DNA from: Streptococcus infantis
GTDB taxonomy: Bacteria; Bacillota; Bacilli; Lactobacillales; Streptococcaceae
DNA: 64,000 nt
Direction of reading: 5' to 3'
Assembly: GCF_015546995.1 (NCBI RefSeq)
Contig: NZ_JADMUH010000001.1
Span: 62,001 to 126,000 of the forward strand
The translations under genes and the position numbers were made by a program. Shown one piece after another: positions 34,809-43,321 of the stretch; position 1 is the stretch's first letter; each line of letters begins with the position of its first letter. Under the pieces are notes generated by a model that saw only the letters and a program-made list of their open reading frames with translations, did not search any database and had not been told where the DNA came from.

Positions 34809-35972
34809 ATGGAACAAAAAGAGAAACACTTTACCTTATCTTGGTTTTTTAAATGGTTTTTAGACAATAAAGCGATCACTGTTTTCTTGGTGACCTTGTT
34901 ATTAGGTCTCAATATTTTTATTCTCAGTAAAATTAGCTTTTTATTTTTCCCGGTTATAGACTTTTTATCAGTAGTGATGTTGCCGGTTATCTTATCGGGT
35001 CTACTTTTTTACCTCTTAAATCCACTAGTAGATCTGATGGAGAAGTACAAGATTAACCGTGTCTTAGCCATTAGTATTATCTTTATCGTTATTGCCATTC
35101 TCTTGATTATTGGACTAGCTGTTGCAATTCCAAACCTTCAACGTCAAGTAGTAATTTTTGCGCAAAATGTCCCAAGTTATCTCGAGGATGCTGATAGAGT
35201 CATTAATGACCTTGTAACCAAGCGTTTGCCAGATGACTTTAGACCCCAACTGGAGCAAGTTTTAGCTAATTTTTCAACACAAGCAACTGCTTGGGCAAGT
35301 AATATTTCTTCTAAGGCTGTTAACTGGGTGAGTGCTCTTATTAGTGGAACGTCACAGGTCATTGTCGCTCTGATCATCATGCCATTTATGCTCTTTTATC
35401 TCCTTCGAGATGGAAAAGGACTTAGAGACTATATTACTCAATTCTTACCAAATAAATTGAGAGAACCAGTTGGTAAGGTTCTTTCGGAAGTCAATCAACA
35501 ACTTTCCAATTATGTTCGAGGGCAAATTACAGTGGCTGTAATCGTCGCCATCATGTTTATTATCTTATTCAAGATTATAGGACTTCGTTATGCTGTTACT
35601 TTAGGTATTACAGCCGGTTTTCTCAATTTAGTTCCTTATCTAGGTAGTTTTCTTGCAATGATTCCAGCCCTTGTTTTGGGTTTGATTGCTGGTCCTGTCA
35701 TGCTCTTAAAAGTTATTATCGTTTTCATTGTAGAGCAAACTATTGAAGGACGTTTTGTTTCTCCACTGATTTTGGGTAGTCAATTAAATATTCACCCAAT
35801 TACCATTCTTTTTGTACTATTAACTTCAGGATCCATGTTTGGTATTTGGGGTGTATTGCTAGGTATTCCAATCTACGCTTCCGCAAAAGTAGTCATCTCA
35901 GAAATTTTTGATTGGTACAAAGAAATTAGTGGACTTTATGAACCGGTAGAGGAGACTGATAGTGAACAATAG
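34809..35972 (+). CDS. AI-2E family transporter-like membrane protein (paralogue)
   Basis: 387 residues with the same plan as the protein at 9756-10847: helices at about 15-110, a soluble amphipathic segment about 115-175, then helices to about 365. Shared signatures are LSGLLFYLLNPLVD, MPFMLFYLLRDG, NLVPYLGSF and HPITILFVLL. The N-terminal region is longer and more hydrophilic and the C-terminus ends acidic (EPVEETDSEQ). The 3' end overlaps the TPR gene by 11 bases. Substrate unknown. Confidence 0.85.
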   Translation: MEQKEKHFTLSWFFKWFLDNKAITVFLVTLLLGLNIFILSKISFLFFPVIDFLSVVMLPVILSGLLFYLLNPLVDLMEKYKINRVLAISIIFIVIAILLIIGLAVAIPNLQRQVVIFAQNVPSYLEDADRVINDLVTKRLPDDFRPQLEQVLANFSTQATAWASNISSKAVNWVSALISGTSQVIVALIIMPFMLFYLLRDGKGLRDYITQFLPNKLREPVGKVLSEVNQQLSNYVRGQITVAVIVAIMFIILFKIIGLRYAVTLGITAGFLNLVPYLGSFLAMIPALVLGLIAGPVMLLKVIIVFIVEQTIEGRFVSPLILGSQLNIHPITILFVLLTSGSMFGIWGVLLGIPIYASAKVVISEIFDWYKEISGLYEPVEETDSEQ

Positions 35973-37194
35973 TCAACAAATGCTCGAAGCTTTAGAACAA
36001 CAAGATTTATCAAAAGCAGAATCTTTTTTCCAAAAAGCCCTAGAAGAAGATTCAGATGAAGTTCTTCTTGAACTTGCTGCATATCTCGAAGGGATTGGTT
36101 TCTTCCCACAAGCTGCACAAATCTATGAGAAACTAGCACCGAAATTTCCAGAAGTCTACATCAATTTAGCTGCAATAGCTGGTGAGGATGGACTTATCGA
36201 AGAAGCTTTTGATTATTTAGAGAAGATTGGTCCGGAAAGTGAATGGTACGTATCAGCTCTTGCCTTAAAAGCAGATTTATATCAGATGGAAGGATTGACA
36301 GATGTTGCGCGTGAGAAGCTCTTAGAAGCTCGTAGCTACTCTGATGACCCTCTCCTAATATTTGGACTAGCTGAACTAGATAGCGAGCTAGAAAACGATT
36401 TAGAAGCCATTAAAGGCTATGCTCAATTAGATAATCGTGCTATCTATGATCAAACAGGAATTTCGACCTATCAGAGAATTGGTCTTGCTTATGCACGTTT
36501 AGGTAAGTTTGAATCTGCGATAGAATTTTTAGAAAAAGCCTTAGAATTAGAATATGATGACCAAACAGCCTTTGAGCTTGCAAGTCTCTATTTTGACCAA
36601 GAAGACTACCAGAAAGCCGTACTATACTTTAAACAGCTAGACACTATTTCCCCAGATTTTGAGGGTTATGAATATGGTTATAGTCAAGCCCTTCATAAAG
36701 AGCATCAGACAGAAGAGGCTCTTAAAATAGCTCAACAGGGCTTGTCAAAAAATCCTTTTGAAACTCGGCTCTTACTCCTTGCATCTCAGCTATCTTATGA
36801 GTTGCATCAACCTGAGCAAGCAGAAGCTTATCTGATTCAAGCACAAGAAAATGCTGATGACCAGGAAGAAATTTTGCTACGCTTAGCTACCATCTACCAA
36901 GAACAAGAAAGATACGAAGATATTCTAGCTTTAGCAGTCTATGAACCTGAAAACCTCTTGACTAAATGGATGATTGCTCGAAGCTATCAAGAGACTGAAG
37001 AATTGGATGTAGCCTATAATCTCTATAAGGAACTTGCTACTGAACTCAAGGATAATCCAGAGTTTTTGGAACAGTTTATTTATTTGTTAAGAGAGTTAGG
37101 TAAGCTAGAAGAAGCAAAAGACTACATTCAATCCTATCTACATTTAGTACCCGATGATTTACAAATGCAAGATTTGTATGATTATTTATCTTAA
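35962..37194 (+). CDS. Tetratricopeptide repeat protein
   Basis: 410 residues, strongly acidic, built almost wholly of TPR-type helical hairpins, for example YQRIGLAYARLGKFESAIEFLEKALELE (seen from about residue 170) and FELASLYFDQEDYQKAVLYFKQLD. It starts with GTG inside the end of the membrane-protein gene, with AGAGGA upstream, so the pair is translationally coupled. No signal peptide or catalytic domain is visible; a protein-interaction scaffold is the likely role. It resembles YpiA-type TPR proteins of Firmicutes. Confidence 0.85.
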   Translation: MNNSQQMLEALEQQDLSKAESFFQKALEEDSDEVLLELAAYLEGIGFFPQAAQIYEKLAPKFPEVYINLAAIAGEDGLIEEAFDYLEKIGPESEWYVSALALKADLYQMEGLTDVAREKLLEARSYSDDPLLIFGLAELDSELENDLEAIKGYAQLDNRAIYDQTGISTYQRIGLAYARLGKFESAIEFLEKALELEYDDQTAFELASLYFDQEDYQKAVLYFKQLDTISPDFEGYEYGYSQALHKEHQTEEALKIAQQGLSKNPFETRLLLLASQLSYELHQPEQAEAYLIQAQENADDQEEILLRLATIYQEQERYEDILALAVYEPENLLTKWMIARSYQETEELDVAYNLYKELATELKDNPEFLEQFIYLLRELGKLEEAKDYIQSYLHLVPDDLQMQDLYDYLS

Positions 37195-37205
37195 GTACAA
37201 AAGAT

Positions 37206-37235
37206 AATCACCAAGCAATGGTGATTTTCTTTTTT
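37206..37235 (+). terminator. Terminator after TPR gene
   Basis: Eight-bp stem AATCACCA/TGGTGATT (37206-37213 with 37219-37226) and a T-rich tail. Confidence 0.8.
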
Positions 37236-37300
37236 AATTAAAAAGAAGTATAAATTGCTTTAAATTTAGGTGGATTGAGTATGAACTTTTAGTATTTTTT

Positions 37301-37309
37301 TGATATAAT
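37301..37309 (+). promoter_or_regulatory. Extended -10 promoter of degV-type gene
   Basis: TGATATAAT, 52 bases before the ATG, after a run of seven T. Confidence 0.6.
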
Positions 37310-37361
37310 TGATATAGTTAAGTTGAATAATTAAAATTCATGAAATAGAAAGATTTGAAAT

Positions 37362-38198
37362 ATGACAAAAGTAAAAATTGTAACGGACTCTTCTGTTACT
37401 ATTGAACCAGAAGTAGTCAAAGAATTCGATATTACTGTCGTTCCACTATCAGTAATGATTGATAGTGTCCTTTATTCGGATGCAGATCTTGAAGAAGGAG
37501 AATTTCTTCGCTTGATGAAAGCTAGTAAAAATCTTCCTAAGACTAGTCAACCACCAGTTGGACTCTTTGCAGAGATTTTTGAAGACTTGGGCAAGGATGG
37601 TAGTCAGATTTTGGCAATCCATATGTCTCACGCTTTATCAGGAACAGTAGAAGCGGCTCGTCAAGGTGCAAGTCTATCAACAGCAGATGTCACTGTTATA
37701 GATAGTTCATTTACGGATCAGGCCTTGAAGTTCCAAGTTGTAGAAGCTGCTAAACTAGCTCAAGAAGGGAAAGACCTTGAAACTATTCTAGCCCATGTAG
37801 AGGACGTAAAAAAGAACACAGAACTCTACATCGGTGTGTCTACTTTGGAAAATCTTGTAAAAGGTGGTCGCATTGGTCGTGTTACAGGTTTACTGAGCTC
37901 CCTTCTTAATATTCGAGTTGTTATGCAAATGAAGGACCATGAACTTCAACCGATTGTGAAGGGACGTGGTGCCAAAACCTTTAAGAAATGGTTGGATGAG
38001 TTAGTAGCCACTCTAGCAGATAGATCAGTAGCTGAGATTGGTATTTCTTATGCAGGTACAAATGAATGGGCAAATGAGATGAAAGCTGTTCTACAACCTT
38101 ATGTTGAGAAGCCGATTTCAGTCCTTGAAACGGGCTCAATTATCCAAACTCACACCGGAGAAAACGCCTGGGCAATCTTAATTCGATATAATTCCTAA
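37362..38198 (+). CDS. DegV family fatty-acid-binding protein
   Basis: 278 residues of the DegV/FakB fold, which binds a fatty acid and presents it to the kinase FakA for phosphorylation and lipid synthesis. The N-terminus is [14 protein letters not shown], followed by [15 protein letters not shown] (about 58-72) and the [14 protein letters not shown] loop (about 87-100), both typical lipid-binding elements. The C-terminal domain has a GGRIGRVTG turn. Which fatty acid it prefers cannot be told. Monocistronic, before hup. Confidence 0.88.
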   Translation: MTKVKIVTDSSVTIEPEVVKEFDITVVPLSVMIDSVLYSDADLEEGEFLRLMKASKNLPKTSQPPVGLFAEIFEDLGKDGSQILAIHMSHALSGTVEAARQGASLSTADVTVIDSSFTDQALKFQVVEAAKLAQEGKDLETILAHVEDVKKNTELYIGVSTLENLVKGGRIGRVTGLLSSLLNIRVVMQMKDHELQPIVKGRGAKTFKKWLDELVATLADRSVAEIGISYAGTNEWANEMKAVLQPYVEKPISVLETGSIIQTHTGENAWAILIRYNS

Positions 38199-38235
38199 AA
38201 AAATTGAGAAAAATCAATAAAAACGTGTTTTTGAC

Positions 38236-38264
38236 TTGACCTAAAAGGAAATTTAGGTTATGAT
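38236..38264 (+). promoter_or_regulatory. hup promoter
   Basis: TTGACC (38236-38241), an exact 17-base spacer and TATGAT (38259-38264). The spacer contains the inverted arms CCTAAA and TTTAGG, which could be an operator. Confidence 0.7.
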
Positions 38265-38305
38265 TATAAGTGTTAATTAGAAATAATTTTGGAGGATTCA
38301 TTAAC

Positions 38306-38581
38306 ATGGCAAACAAACAAGATTTGATCGCTAAAGTAGCAGAAGCTACAGAATTGACTAAGAAAGATTCAGCAGCAGCAGTTGACGCTGTATTCGCAGC
38401 TGTAACTGAATTCCTTTCAGCTGGTGAAAAAGTTCAATTGATCGGTTTTGGTAACTTCGAAGTTCGTAAACGTGCAGCTCGTAAAGGTCGCAACCCACAA
38501 ACTGGTAAAGAAATCAAAATCAAAGCTTCTAAAGTTCCAGCATTCAAAGCTGGTAAAGCTCTTAAAGAAGCAGTTAAATAA
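38306..38581 (+). CDS. hup: DNA-binding protein HU
   Basis: Histone-like nucleoid protein, 91 residues from MANKQDLI, which follows a strong GGAGG. The HU signature [21 protein letters not shown] (seen from about residue 46) contains the DNA-bending arm, and the protein ends KALKEAVK. In mitis-group streptococci it is usually the only HU (called Hup or HlpA) and is essential. Codon use is highly biased, as in tuf, which indicates high expression. Confidence 0.97.
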   Translation: MANKQDLIAKVAEATELTKKDSAAAVDAVFAAVTEFLSAGEKVQLIGFGNFEVRKRAARKGRNPQTGKEIKIKASKVPAFKAGKALKEAVK

Positions 38582-38590
38582 TGATTTTAT

Positions 38591-38639
38591 AAAAAGCCCG
38601 TCATATCAAGCATTTGAGCTTGCGTGACAGGCTTTTTTT
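38591..38639 (+). terminator. hup terminator
   Basis: Long interrupted stem: AAAAAGCC (38591-38598) with GGCTTTTT (38630-38637), and an inner CAAG/CTTG pair, then T-run. Confidence 0.85.
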
Positions 38640-38733
38640 GTGTATAAAGAAAAAAAGTAGCAGGAGATATTAGAATTGAACGTTTAGTAGCTTGTATTAA
38701 AAAATTTTCAATGATTACTAGAAGTGAAAGAAA

Positions 38734-38766
38734 GAAAAAAACAACTCCGAATCGGAGTTGTTTTCG
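38734..38766 (-). terminator. rpmE2 terminator
   Basis: Inverted repeat ACAACTCCG/CGGAGTTGT around 38741-38761 with an A-run on the left, which is a U-run in the minus-strand transcript of rpmE2. The roughly 90 bases between this and the hup terminator show no gene. Confidence 0.8.
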
Positions 38767-38794
38767 TTCAACCTTATGCAAGTGATGCGGTTGA

Positions 38795-39037
38795 TTATTT
38801 GAGACCGTATTTTTTGTTGAAACGATCCACGCGTCCATCTGCTTGAGTGAACTTTTGACGTCCAGTGTAGAATGGGTGTGAGTCTGATGAAATTTCCACA
38901 CGGATCAATGGGTAAGTTTCGCCTTCGAACTCAACTGTTTCGCTAGAGCGTTTTGTTGAACCGCTAAGGAATTTGTAACCAGTAGTTGTGTCCATGAAGA
39001 CAACTGGGCGATATTCTGGATGGATATCTTTTTTCAT
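38795..39037 (-). CDS. rpmE2: 50S ribosomal protein L31 type B
   Basis: Ribosomal protein of 80 residues starting [14 protein letters not shown]; a longer frame upstream of this ATG lacks the family start. It contains no cysteine, so it is the zinc-independent (C-minus) form of L31. In many bacteria this paralogue replaces zinc-binding L31 under zinc limitation; in streptococci it is commonly the only L31. AAAGGAAA lies upstream. Immediately upstream on the same strand is the Pde2-like gene, but with about 90 bases between. Confidence 0.95.
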   Translation of the reverse strand: MKKDIHPEYRPVVFMDTTTGYKFLSGSTKRSSETVEFEGETYPLIRVEISSDSHPFYTGRQKFTQADGRVDRFNKKYGLK

Positions 39038-39130
39038 TTTGCAATATTTCCTTTCTGCCATGGTCTCTTTGCGAGCCATAGATTGTTACCATACTAGTCT
39101 ATCAGATTATCAGAAGTTTGGCAAGACTTT

Positions 39131-40069
39131 TTATCTATTTTTCAGTAAGTTTTTCAATTTTTGGTAGATGAGCTCATTCTCTTCTAAACTATAAGAATTT
39201 GCTCCGCTAGCAAGAGGGTGCCCACCGCCATCATGTTCTTTTGCAACACCATTGATAGGGACAAATTTACTACGTAGACGTACACGATAGTGACCGTCTG
39301 CTTGTTCCACAAAGATTCCCCAAAGGCTAACAGTATCGATACGACCTGGAGCCCCAACGATAGCAGCTGTTTCAGCATCAGTAACGTCGTATTTCTTCAA
39401 GATTTCTTGAGTAAGAATGACACGAGCAGCTCCATTTTCATCAACCTCTAAGTGATCATAGACATAACCTTGGAGTTTGGCGATTTTAAAGCTCATAGTA
39501 TCCATTTTACGTGTCAATTCGGCGTAGTCAAAGTTGTGTTCTCTGAGTTGACTTGCTACTCGAAGTGTTCGTACAGAAGTAGACGGATAAAGGAAACGGC
39601 CTGTGTCGCCAATAATTCCAGCACAGAGCATTTTTGCAGCATAGTCGGATAATTCAAGATTAGTCGCTTCAGCAAAGAGCGCAATCATCTCACTGGCACT
39701 GCTAGAGTTGGTATCTACCCAAACAAGATCTCCATAGACTTCGTCATTTGGATGGTGGTCAATCTTAATAATAGTCTCAGCCTTAGTGTATCGTTTATCA
39801 TCAATACGTGCAGTGTTTGCTGTGTCACAGATAATCGCAAGTGCACCTTGATAGTCTGTGTCATCTACTTGATCCATTTCAGCTAACCAAGTTAAGGTTG
39901 GTTCGTTAAAACCCACGGCTTTGATAGTTTTTTCAGGAAAATGATGCTCAAGCAATGCTTTTAATCCTACCTGGCTTCCTAAGGCGTCTGGATCTGGTTT
40001 CATATGACGGTGAATAATAATAGTATCGTATGCTTTAATTTTTTCTAAAATTTGGTGACAAATTTCCAT
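39131..40069 (-). CDS. pde2: DHH/DHHA1 phosphodiesterase, Pde2/NrnA-like
   Basis: 312 residues from MEICHQIL, which has GAGG six bases upstream; an ATG 12 bases earlier overlaps that site. Metal-binding motifs are HRHMKPDPDALGSQ (about residues 20-33), AIICDTAN and the DHH segment IDHHPNDE (about 105-112), with GIIGDTGRF (about 158-166). The C-terminal DHHA1 domain ends with the substrate motif GGGHPLASGA. In pneumococcus the equivalent enzyme (Pde2) hydrolyses pApA, the product of c-di-AMP breakdown, and related NrnA degrades nanoRNA. The symbol is given by similarity. Confidence 0.88.
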   Translation of the reverse strand: MEICHQILEKIKAYDTIIIHRHMKPDPDALGSQVGLKALLEHHFPEKTIKAVGFNEPTLTWLAEMDQVDDTDYQGALAIICDTANTARIDDKRYTKAETIIKIDHHPNDEVYGDLVWVDTNSSSASEMIALFAEATNLELSDYAAKMLCAGIIGDTGRFLYPSTSVRTLRVASQLREHNFDYAELTRKMDTMSFKIAKLQGYVYDHLEVDENGAARVILTQEILKKYDVTDAETAAIVGAPGRIDTVSLWGIFVEQADGHYRVRLRSKFVPINGVAKEHDGGGHPLASGANSYSLEENELIYQKLKNLLKNR

Positions 40070-40136
40070 AATGAACCTCAATTCTTTCTCATTTCATTGT
40101 AGCACAAGAATTTTTATTTTTAAAATGAAAAATCTG

Positions 40137-40145
40137 TGATATAAT
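40137..40145 (+). promoter_or_regulatory. Extended -10 promoter of flavodoxin gene
   Basis: TGATATAAT, 27 bases before the ATG; a GAGGAGG ribosome-binding site follows. Confidence 0.65.
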
Positions 40146-40172
40146 GGAGGAAGATTAATTGAGGAGGACCTT

Positions 40173-40616
40173 ATGGCATTAGCAAAAATTGTATTTGCCA
40201 GTATGACCGGTAATACTGAAGAAATCGCAGATATTGTAGCAGATAAATTAAGAGAATGTGGTTTAGATGTCGATGTTGATGAGTGTACAACAGTTGATGC
40301 TTCTGACTTTTTAGAAGCAGACATCGCCATTGTGGCAACTTATACTTATGGTGATGGAGAATTACCAGACGAAATGATGGACTTCTACGAAGACCTAGCA
40401 GACCTCAACTTGAGCGGTAAAATCTATGGTGTAGTCGGATCAGGTGATACTTTCTACGATGAATTCTGTAAAGCTGTTGATGACTTCGACCGAGTATTTA
40501 TCGCTACTGGAGCTGAAAAGGGTTCAGAGTGCGTCAAAGTAGACCTATCTGCAGAAGAAGAAGATATTGAACGTTTGGAGCAATTCGCAGAAGAATTAGC
40601 TGCTAAAGTTGGATAA
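40173..40616 (+). CDS. Flavodoxin
   Basis: FMN electron carrier, 147 residues. The phosphate-binding loop is SMTGNTEEIAD (about residues 10-20), and the two isoalloxazine loops are TYTYGDGELPDE (about 56-67) and GSGDTFYDEFCKAVDD (about 90-105). It is a strongly acidic protein. The pneumococcal homologue is close to chorismate mutase and the fluC genes in the same order, as I recall. Its redox partner cannot be seen here. Confidence 0.93.
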   Translation: MALAKIVFASMTGNTEEIADIVADKLRECGLDVDVDECTTVDASDFLEADIAIVATYTYGDGELPDEMMDFYEDLADLNLSGKIYGVVGSGDTFYDEFCKAVDDFDRVFIATGAEKGSECVKVDLSAEEEDIERLEQFAEELAAKVG

Positions 40617-40698
40617 TATAATGTTGCACTGATTGGGTAAGTCAGTGCAGTTTTTATTAACCAGGATTAGGATTTTACTAGCCTATTTAGTGCTTTTT

Positions 40699-40707
40699 TG
40701 GTACAAT
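40699..40707 (+). promoter_or_regulatory. Extended -10 promoter of chorismate mutase-fluC genes
   Basis: TGGTACAAT, 23 bases before the chorismate mutase ATG. Confidence 0.55.
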
Positions 40708-40730
40708 AATTCAAATAAAAAGGAGACTCA

Positions 40731-40997
40731 ATGGATTTAGATATTATTAGACAAGAAATTGATCAAATTGATGACCAAATCGTAAGACTCTTAGAAGAAA
40801 GAATGCATCTAGTTGAGGGTGTAGTTGCTTATAAAAAGTCTACAGGAAAACCAATCTTGGATACTAAAAGAGAAGAAGCCATTTTTGAGAAAGTCAGAAA
40901 TCGCGTCAGCAATAAAAAATACGAAGAAACGATTGTTGTAACTTTTTCAGACATTCTCAAACGTTCACGTGATTATCAGGATAAAACAATCAAATGA
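40731..40997 (+). CDS. Chorismate mutase, AroQ type
   Basis: Converts chorismate to prephenate, the entry to phenylalanine and tyrosine. 88 residues, all helical, with the AroQ pattern: LDIIRQEIDQIDDQIVRLLEERM at the N-terminus, the VVAYKKSTGKPILDTKREE segment with the active-site Lys and Arg, and a final helix containing SDILKRSRDYQ. A free-standing single-domain enzyme. Its stop overlaps the first FluC start by four bases (ATGA). Confidence 0.9.
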   Translation: MDLDIIRQEIDQIDDQIVRLLEERMHLVEGVVAYKKSTGKPILDTKREEAIFEKVRNRVSNKKYEETIVVTFSDILKRSRDYQDKTIK

Positions 40998-41368
40998 AAA
41001 AAGAAAAATTTTACCCTTTAGGAATCTTTCTAGCTGGTATGCTGGGAGGAATTATGCGTTTTCAGATTTCGAGATGGTTGCCATCTAGTCCAGACTTCCC
41101 TTGGGGAACACTAGTAGTCAACTATTTTGGGATTTTCTGCTTAGTCTATCTTGTGAAAGGTTATCTGGTTTCTAAAGGAAGTAGTAAAGGTGTCGTTCTA
41201 GCGCTTGGAACTGGGTTCTGTGGTGGATTAACGACATTTTCTAGTCTTATACTAGACGCTGTGAAAATGCTGGACACAGGACGATACATTAGCTTGCTTG
41301 TGTACCTAGTTTTAAGTGTCGGCGGAGGACTTTTATTGGCCTATTGTCTAGGGAGGAAGAAATGGTAG
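40994..41368 (+). CDS. fluC: Fluoride channel subunit FluC (CrcB), first copy
   Basis: Membrane protein of 124 residues and four helices that forms a fluoride-exporting channel. The family motif GTGFCGGLTTFSSL is present (about residues 73-86), along with GGIMRFQISRWLP near the N-terminus. The lysine-rich N-terminus (MKKEKF) and the adjacent second copy indicate a heterodimeric, oppositely oriented pair. The end overlaps the second copy by seven bases. Confidence 0.93.
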   Translation: MKKEKFYPLGIFLAGMLGGIMRFQISRWLPSSPDFPWGTLVVNYFGIFCLVYLVKGYLVSKGSSKGVVLALGTGFCGGLTTFSSLILDAVKMLDTGRYISLLVYLVLSVGGGLLLAYCLGRKKW

Positions 41369-41691
41369 TATTTTATCTAGCACTTGCTTGTGGACTAGGT
41401 GCCCTTGTGCGTTATTTCTTTTCTCGCTATAATCAAAGGTCAATAATGCCACTAGGAACTCTTATTGCCAATCTAATCGGTTGTTTTTTGATCGGTTTAT
41501 TCTACAATCATGTGGAGTCTAAAGAAGTCTATCTTATTCTTGCAACTGGTTTTTGTGGTGGCTTGACCACGTTTTCAACCTTGAATGATGAACTCCAAAG
41601 ACTGCTCAATGACAAGAAGACATTTTATAGTTATTTACTTGTGACTTACTTGGGTGGTTTGCTTGCGATTTTTTTGGGAATTTTGCTTTAA
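41362..41691 (+). CDS. fluC: Fluoride channel subunit FluC (CrcB), second copy
   Basis: 109 residues from the ATG after GGGAGG; a longer frame adds seven residues but overlaps that ribosome-binding site. It has four helices, the motif ATGFCGGLTTFSTL (about residues 56-69) and GALVRYFFSRYN near the N-terminus. It is shorter than the first copy and has different loop charges, as expected for dual-topology partners. Confidence 0.93.
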   Translation: MVVFYLALACGLGALVRYFFSRYNQRSIMPLGTLIANLIGCFLIGLFYNHVESKEVYLILATGFCGGLTTFSTLNDELQRLLNDKKTFYSYLLVTYLGGLLAIFLGILL

Positions 41692-41716
41692 ATTTCTTTA
41701 CTTTTTCTAGGAAATT

Positions 41717-41725
41717 TGATAAACT
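41717..41725 (+). promoter_or_regulatory. Extended -10 promoter of rplS
   Basis: TGATAAACT just before the L19 leader, inside the gap after the FluC pair. Confidence 0.5.
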
Positions 41726-41790
41726 GTATCTTGTGTGTAATGGACGCACAAAAATACAGTTTATCCGCTGAGGAAGTTTCCTCAAGATTG
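41721..41790 (+). promoter_or_regulatory. Putative L19 (rplS) autoregulatory leader
   Basis: A 9-bp pair AAACTGTAT/ATACAGTTT (41721-41729 with 41754-41762) encloses a stem TTGTGTG/CGCACAA (41731-41737 with 41745-41751). A further hairpin TGAGGAA/TTCCTCA (41769-41775 with 41778-41784) lies just before the ribosome-binding site. Position and shape fit the known Firmicute L19 leader; the part upstream of the predicted start would not be transcribed. Confidence 0.55.
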
Positions 41791-41809
41791 ACAAAGATAG
41801 GAGAATAAA

Positions 41810-42157
41810 ATGAATCCATTAATCCAAAGCTTGACTGAAGGTCAACTTCGTACAGATATCCCTTCATTCCGTCCTGGTGACACTGTTCGTGTACACGCGA
41901 AAGTTGTCGAAGGTAACCGTGAACGTATCCAGATTTTTGAAGGTGTTGTTATTGCACGTAAAGGTGCTGGCATCTCAGAAAACTACACAGTTCGTAAAAT
42001 CTCTAACGGTGTAGGTGTTGAACGTATCTTCCCAATCCACACTCCACGTGTTGAAAAGATCGAAGTTGTTCGTTACGGTAAAGTACGTCGTGCGAAATTG
42101 TACTACTTGCGTGCTCTTCAAGGTAAGGCAGCTCGTATCAAAGAAATCCGTCGTTAA
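41810..42157 (+). CDS. rplS: 50S ribosomal protein L19
   Basis: Ribosomal protein at the subunit interface, 115 residues. Typical segments are [22 protein letters not shown]-type sequence (about residues 19-40), [20 protein letters not shown] and the basic C-terminus [26 protein letters not shown] precedes the ATG. It is preceded by a structured leader and followed by a terminator and tRNA-Arg. Confidence 0.97.
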
Positions 42158-42167
42158 TTCGATGAAC

Positions 42168-42197
42168 AAAAACTCTGCTCATACGGCAGGGTTTTTC
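42168..42197 (+). terminator. rplS terminator
   Basis: Eleven-bp stem AAAAACTCTGC/GCAGGGTTTTT (42168-42178 with 42186-42196, one G-U pair). It ends five bases before the tRNA. Confidence 0.8.
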
Positions 42198-42201
42198 TCT
42201 A

Positions 42202-42273
42202 GCTCCCTTAGTTCAATGGATATAACAACTCCCTCCTAAGGAGTAGTTGCAGGTTCGATTCCTGCAGGGGGCA
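42202..42273 (+). tRNA. tRNA-Arg (anticodon CCU)
   Basis: 72-base cloverleaf: seven-bp acceptor stem GCTCCCT with AGGGGGC (one G-U pair); anticodon stem ACTCC/GGAGT with loop CTCCTAA, hence anticodon CCU reading AGG; T-arm GCAGG TTCGATT CCTGC; discriminator A. CCA is not encoded. The D-arm is small. Confidence 0.95.
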
Positions 42274-42284
42274 GAACAAGAAAC

Positions 42285-42313
42285 AAAAACACTGGATAAC
42301 CAGTGTTTTTTCT
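42285..42313 (+). terminator. tRNA-Arg terminator
   Basis: Eleven-bp stem AAAAACACTGG/CCAGTGTTTTT (42285-42295 with 42300-42310) and T-tail, 11 bases after the tRNA. Confidence 0.85.
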
Positions 42314-42352
42314 TTGAACAAATTTTGAACCATTCATAAGATATCCATGGTG

Positions 42353-42361
42353 TGGTATAAT
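42353..42361 (+). promoter_or_regulatory. Extended -10 promoter of unknown membrane-protein pair
   Basis: TGGTATAAT, 26 bases before the ATG of the next gene. Confidence 0.6.
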
Positions 42362-42387
42362 GGACATAGAAAGTCTAGGAGAAAGAG

Positions 42388-43275
42388 ATGAAAAAAGGCT
42401 TATTAATCGGCTGCTTATCCGTAGTTGTCCCAATTGTAATACTTATAATCCTTAGTCCTATTTTTGCAATGCTAGACATGTGGGGGGTATTTGCATATGT
42501 AAGTAAGACAGAAATCAAGCAAGCTGTACATCGTTCTTATAAGAACTACGGTCTTAAAGGTCAGTTTGAGTTAGAAAAATACGAAAAAAACTATACAAGT
42601 GTAGGAGGATTTGTAATCCATGGTACTTACACTGAAAATATAGATGGTAAAACTTATCAAGCTAATTCCCGTTTTGAATACTATACTCGTCCTTCTGAAA
42701 AAGAAACGTATAGAAAGACTGATGCGGAAGTAGATTATAAACAAAACAAAAAAATTTATCAAGTTTTTCCAGAATTAGCTTATTTAGGAATTGAGATTAG
42801 TCCAGGCACCAGCGAATTTTTAAAAACATTGGAGACATCAATAACAGATCCTAAAATGACCTATTTGAAGTATGAAGGGATCAGTTTTCAATTTAACAGT
42901 AAAAATGGCAACATGTATCTTTATGATGAAATATTAGAGGAAAATCAAAGAAATGGACAAGCATTACAAGGGATGTATCCCATGGATGCTCAATATCTTT
43001 TCCAAAAAGATATTTTTATACCAGAATTTCAATTTCGATACTACACTCCAGAAGACAAGAAGGATCAGTTATATGATGCTTATCTTAAAGACCTTGAATC
43101 GCAGATGAAAGAATTTTTTAACAATCAACCCCTTCCAAGCGGTCTTTATGCTGTAAAGATTGATAGATATGAAGGGGATAAACTTGTCAATAATAGCGGT
43201 GGATACCATGTTAGGATTGAAAACCGTCAAGTTGTGGAGTTTATCAAAGATTTACAGCAGGAGTCACTGTACTAA
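42388..43275 (+). CDS. Unrecognised membrane-anchored or secreted protein
   Basis: 295 residues. One strong N-terminal hydrophobic segment (about residues 4-28, after MKKG) looks like a signal anchor; no lipobox is clear (a Cys at residue 9 lies before the core). The rest is polar and rich in Tyr, Lys and Glu, with no catalytic motif I recognise, so it is probably extracytoplasmic. The mature part has alternating beta-like stretches such as GGFVIHGTYTENIDG and RFEYYTRPSEKETY. GGAGAAAG precedes the ATG. The next gene follows after 46 bases and may be co-transcribed. Confidence 0.7.
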   Translation: MKKGLLIGCLSVVVPIVILIILSPIFAMLDMWGVFAYVSKTEIKQAVHRSYKNYGLKGQFELEKYEKNYTSVGGFVIHGTYTENIDGKTYQANSRFEYYTRPSEKETYRKTDAEVDYKQNKKIYQVFPELAYLGIEISPGTSEFLKTLETSITDPKMTYLKYEGISFQFNSKNGNMYLYDEILEENQRNGQALQGMYPMDAQYLFQKDIFIPEFQFRYYTPEDKKDQLYDAYLKDLESQMKEFFNNQPLPSGLYAVKIDRYEGDKLVNNSGGYHVRIENRQVVEFIKDLQQESLY

Positions 43276-43321
43276 TGCTTTTCAGCTGTATAGAGTTTAG
43301 AGAAAAGAGGTAATATGTCAG

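Noticed and set aside
38641-38733. Possible small gene between the hup and rpmE2 terminators
   Set aside because: A short run of sense codons exists in one frame but with no usable start codon or ribosome-binding site next to it; treated as non-coding.
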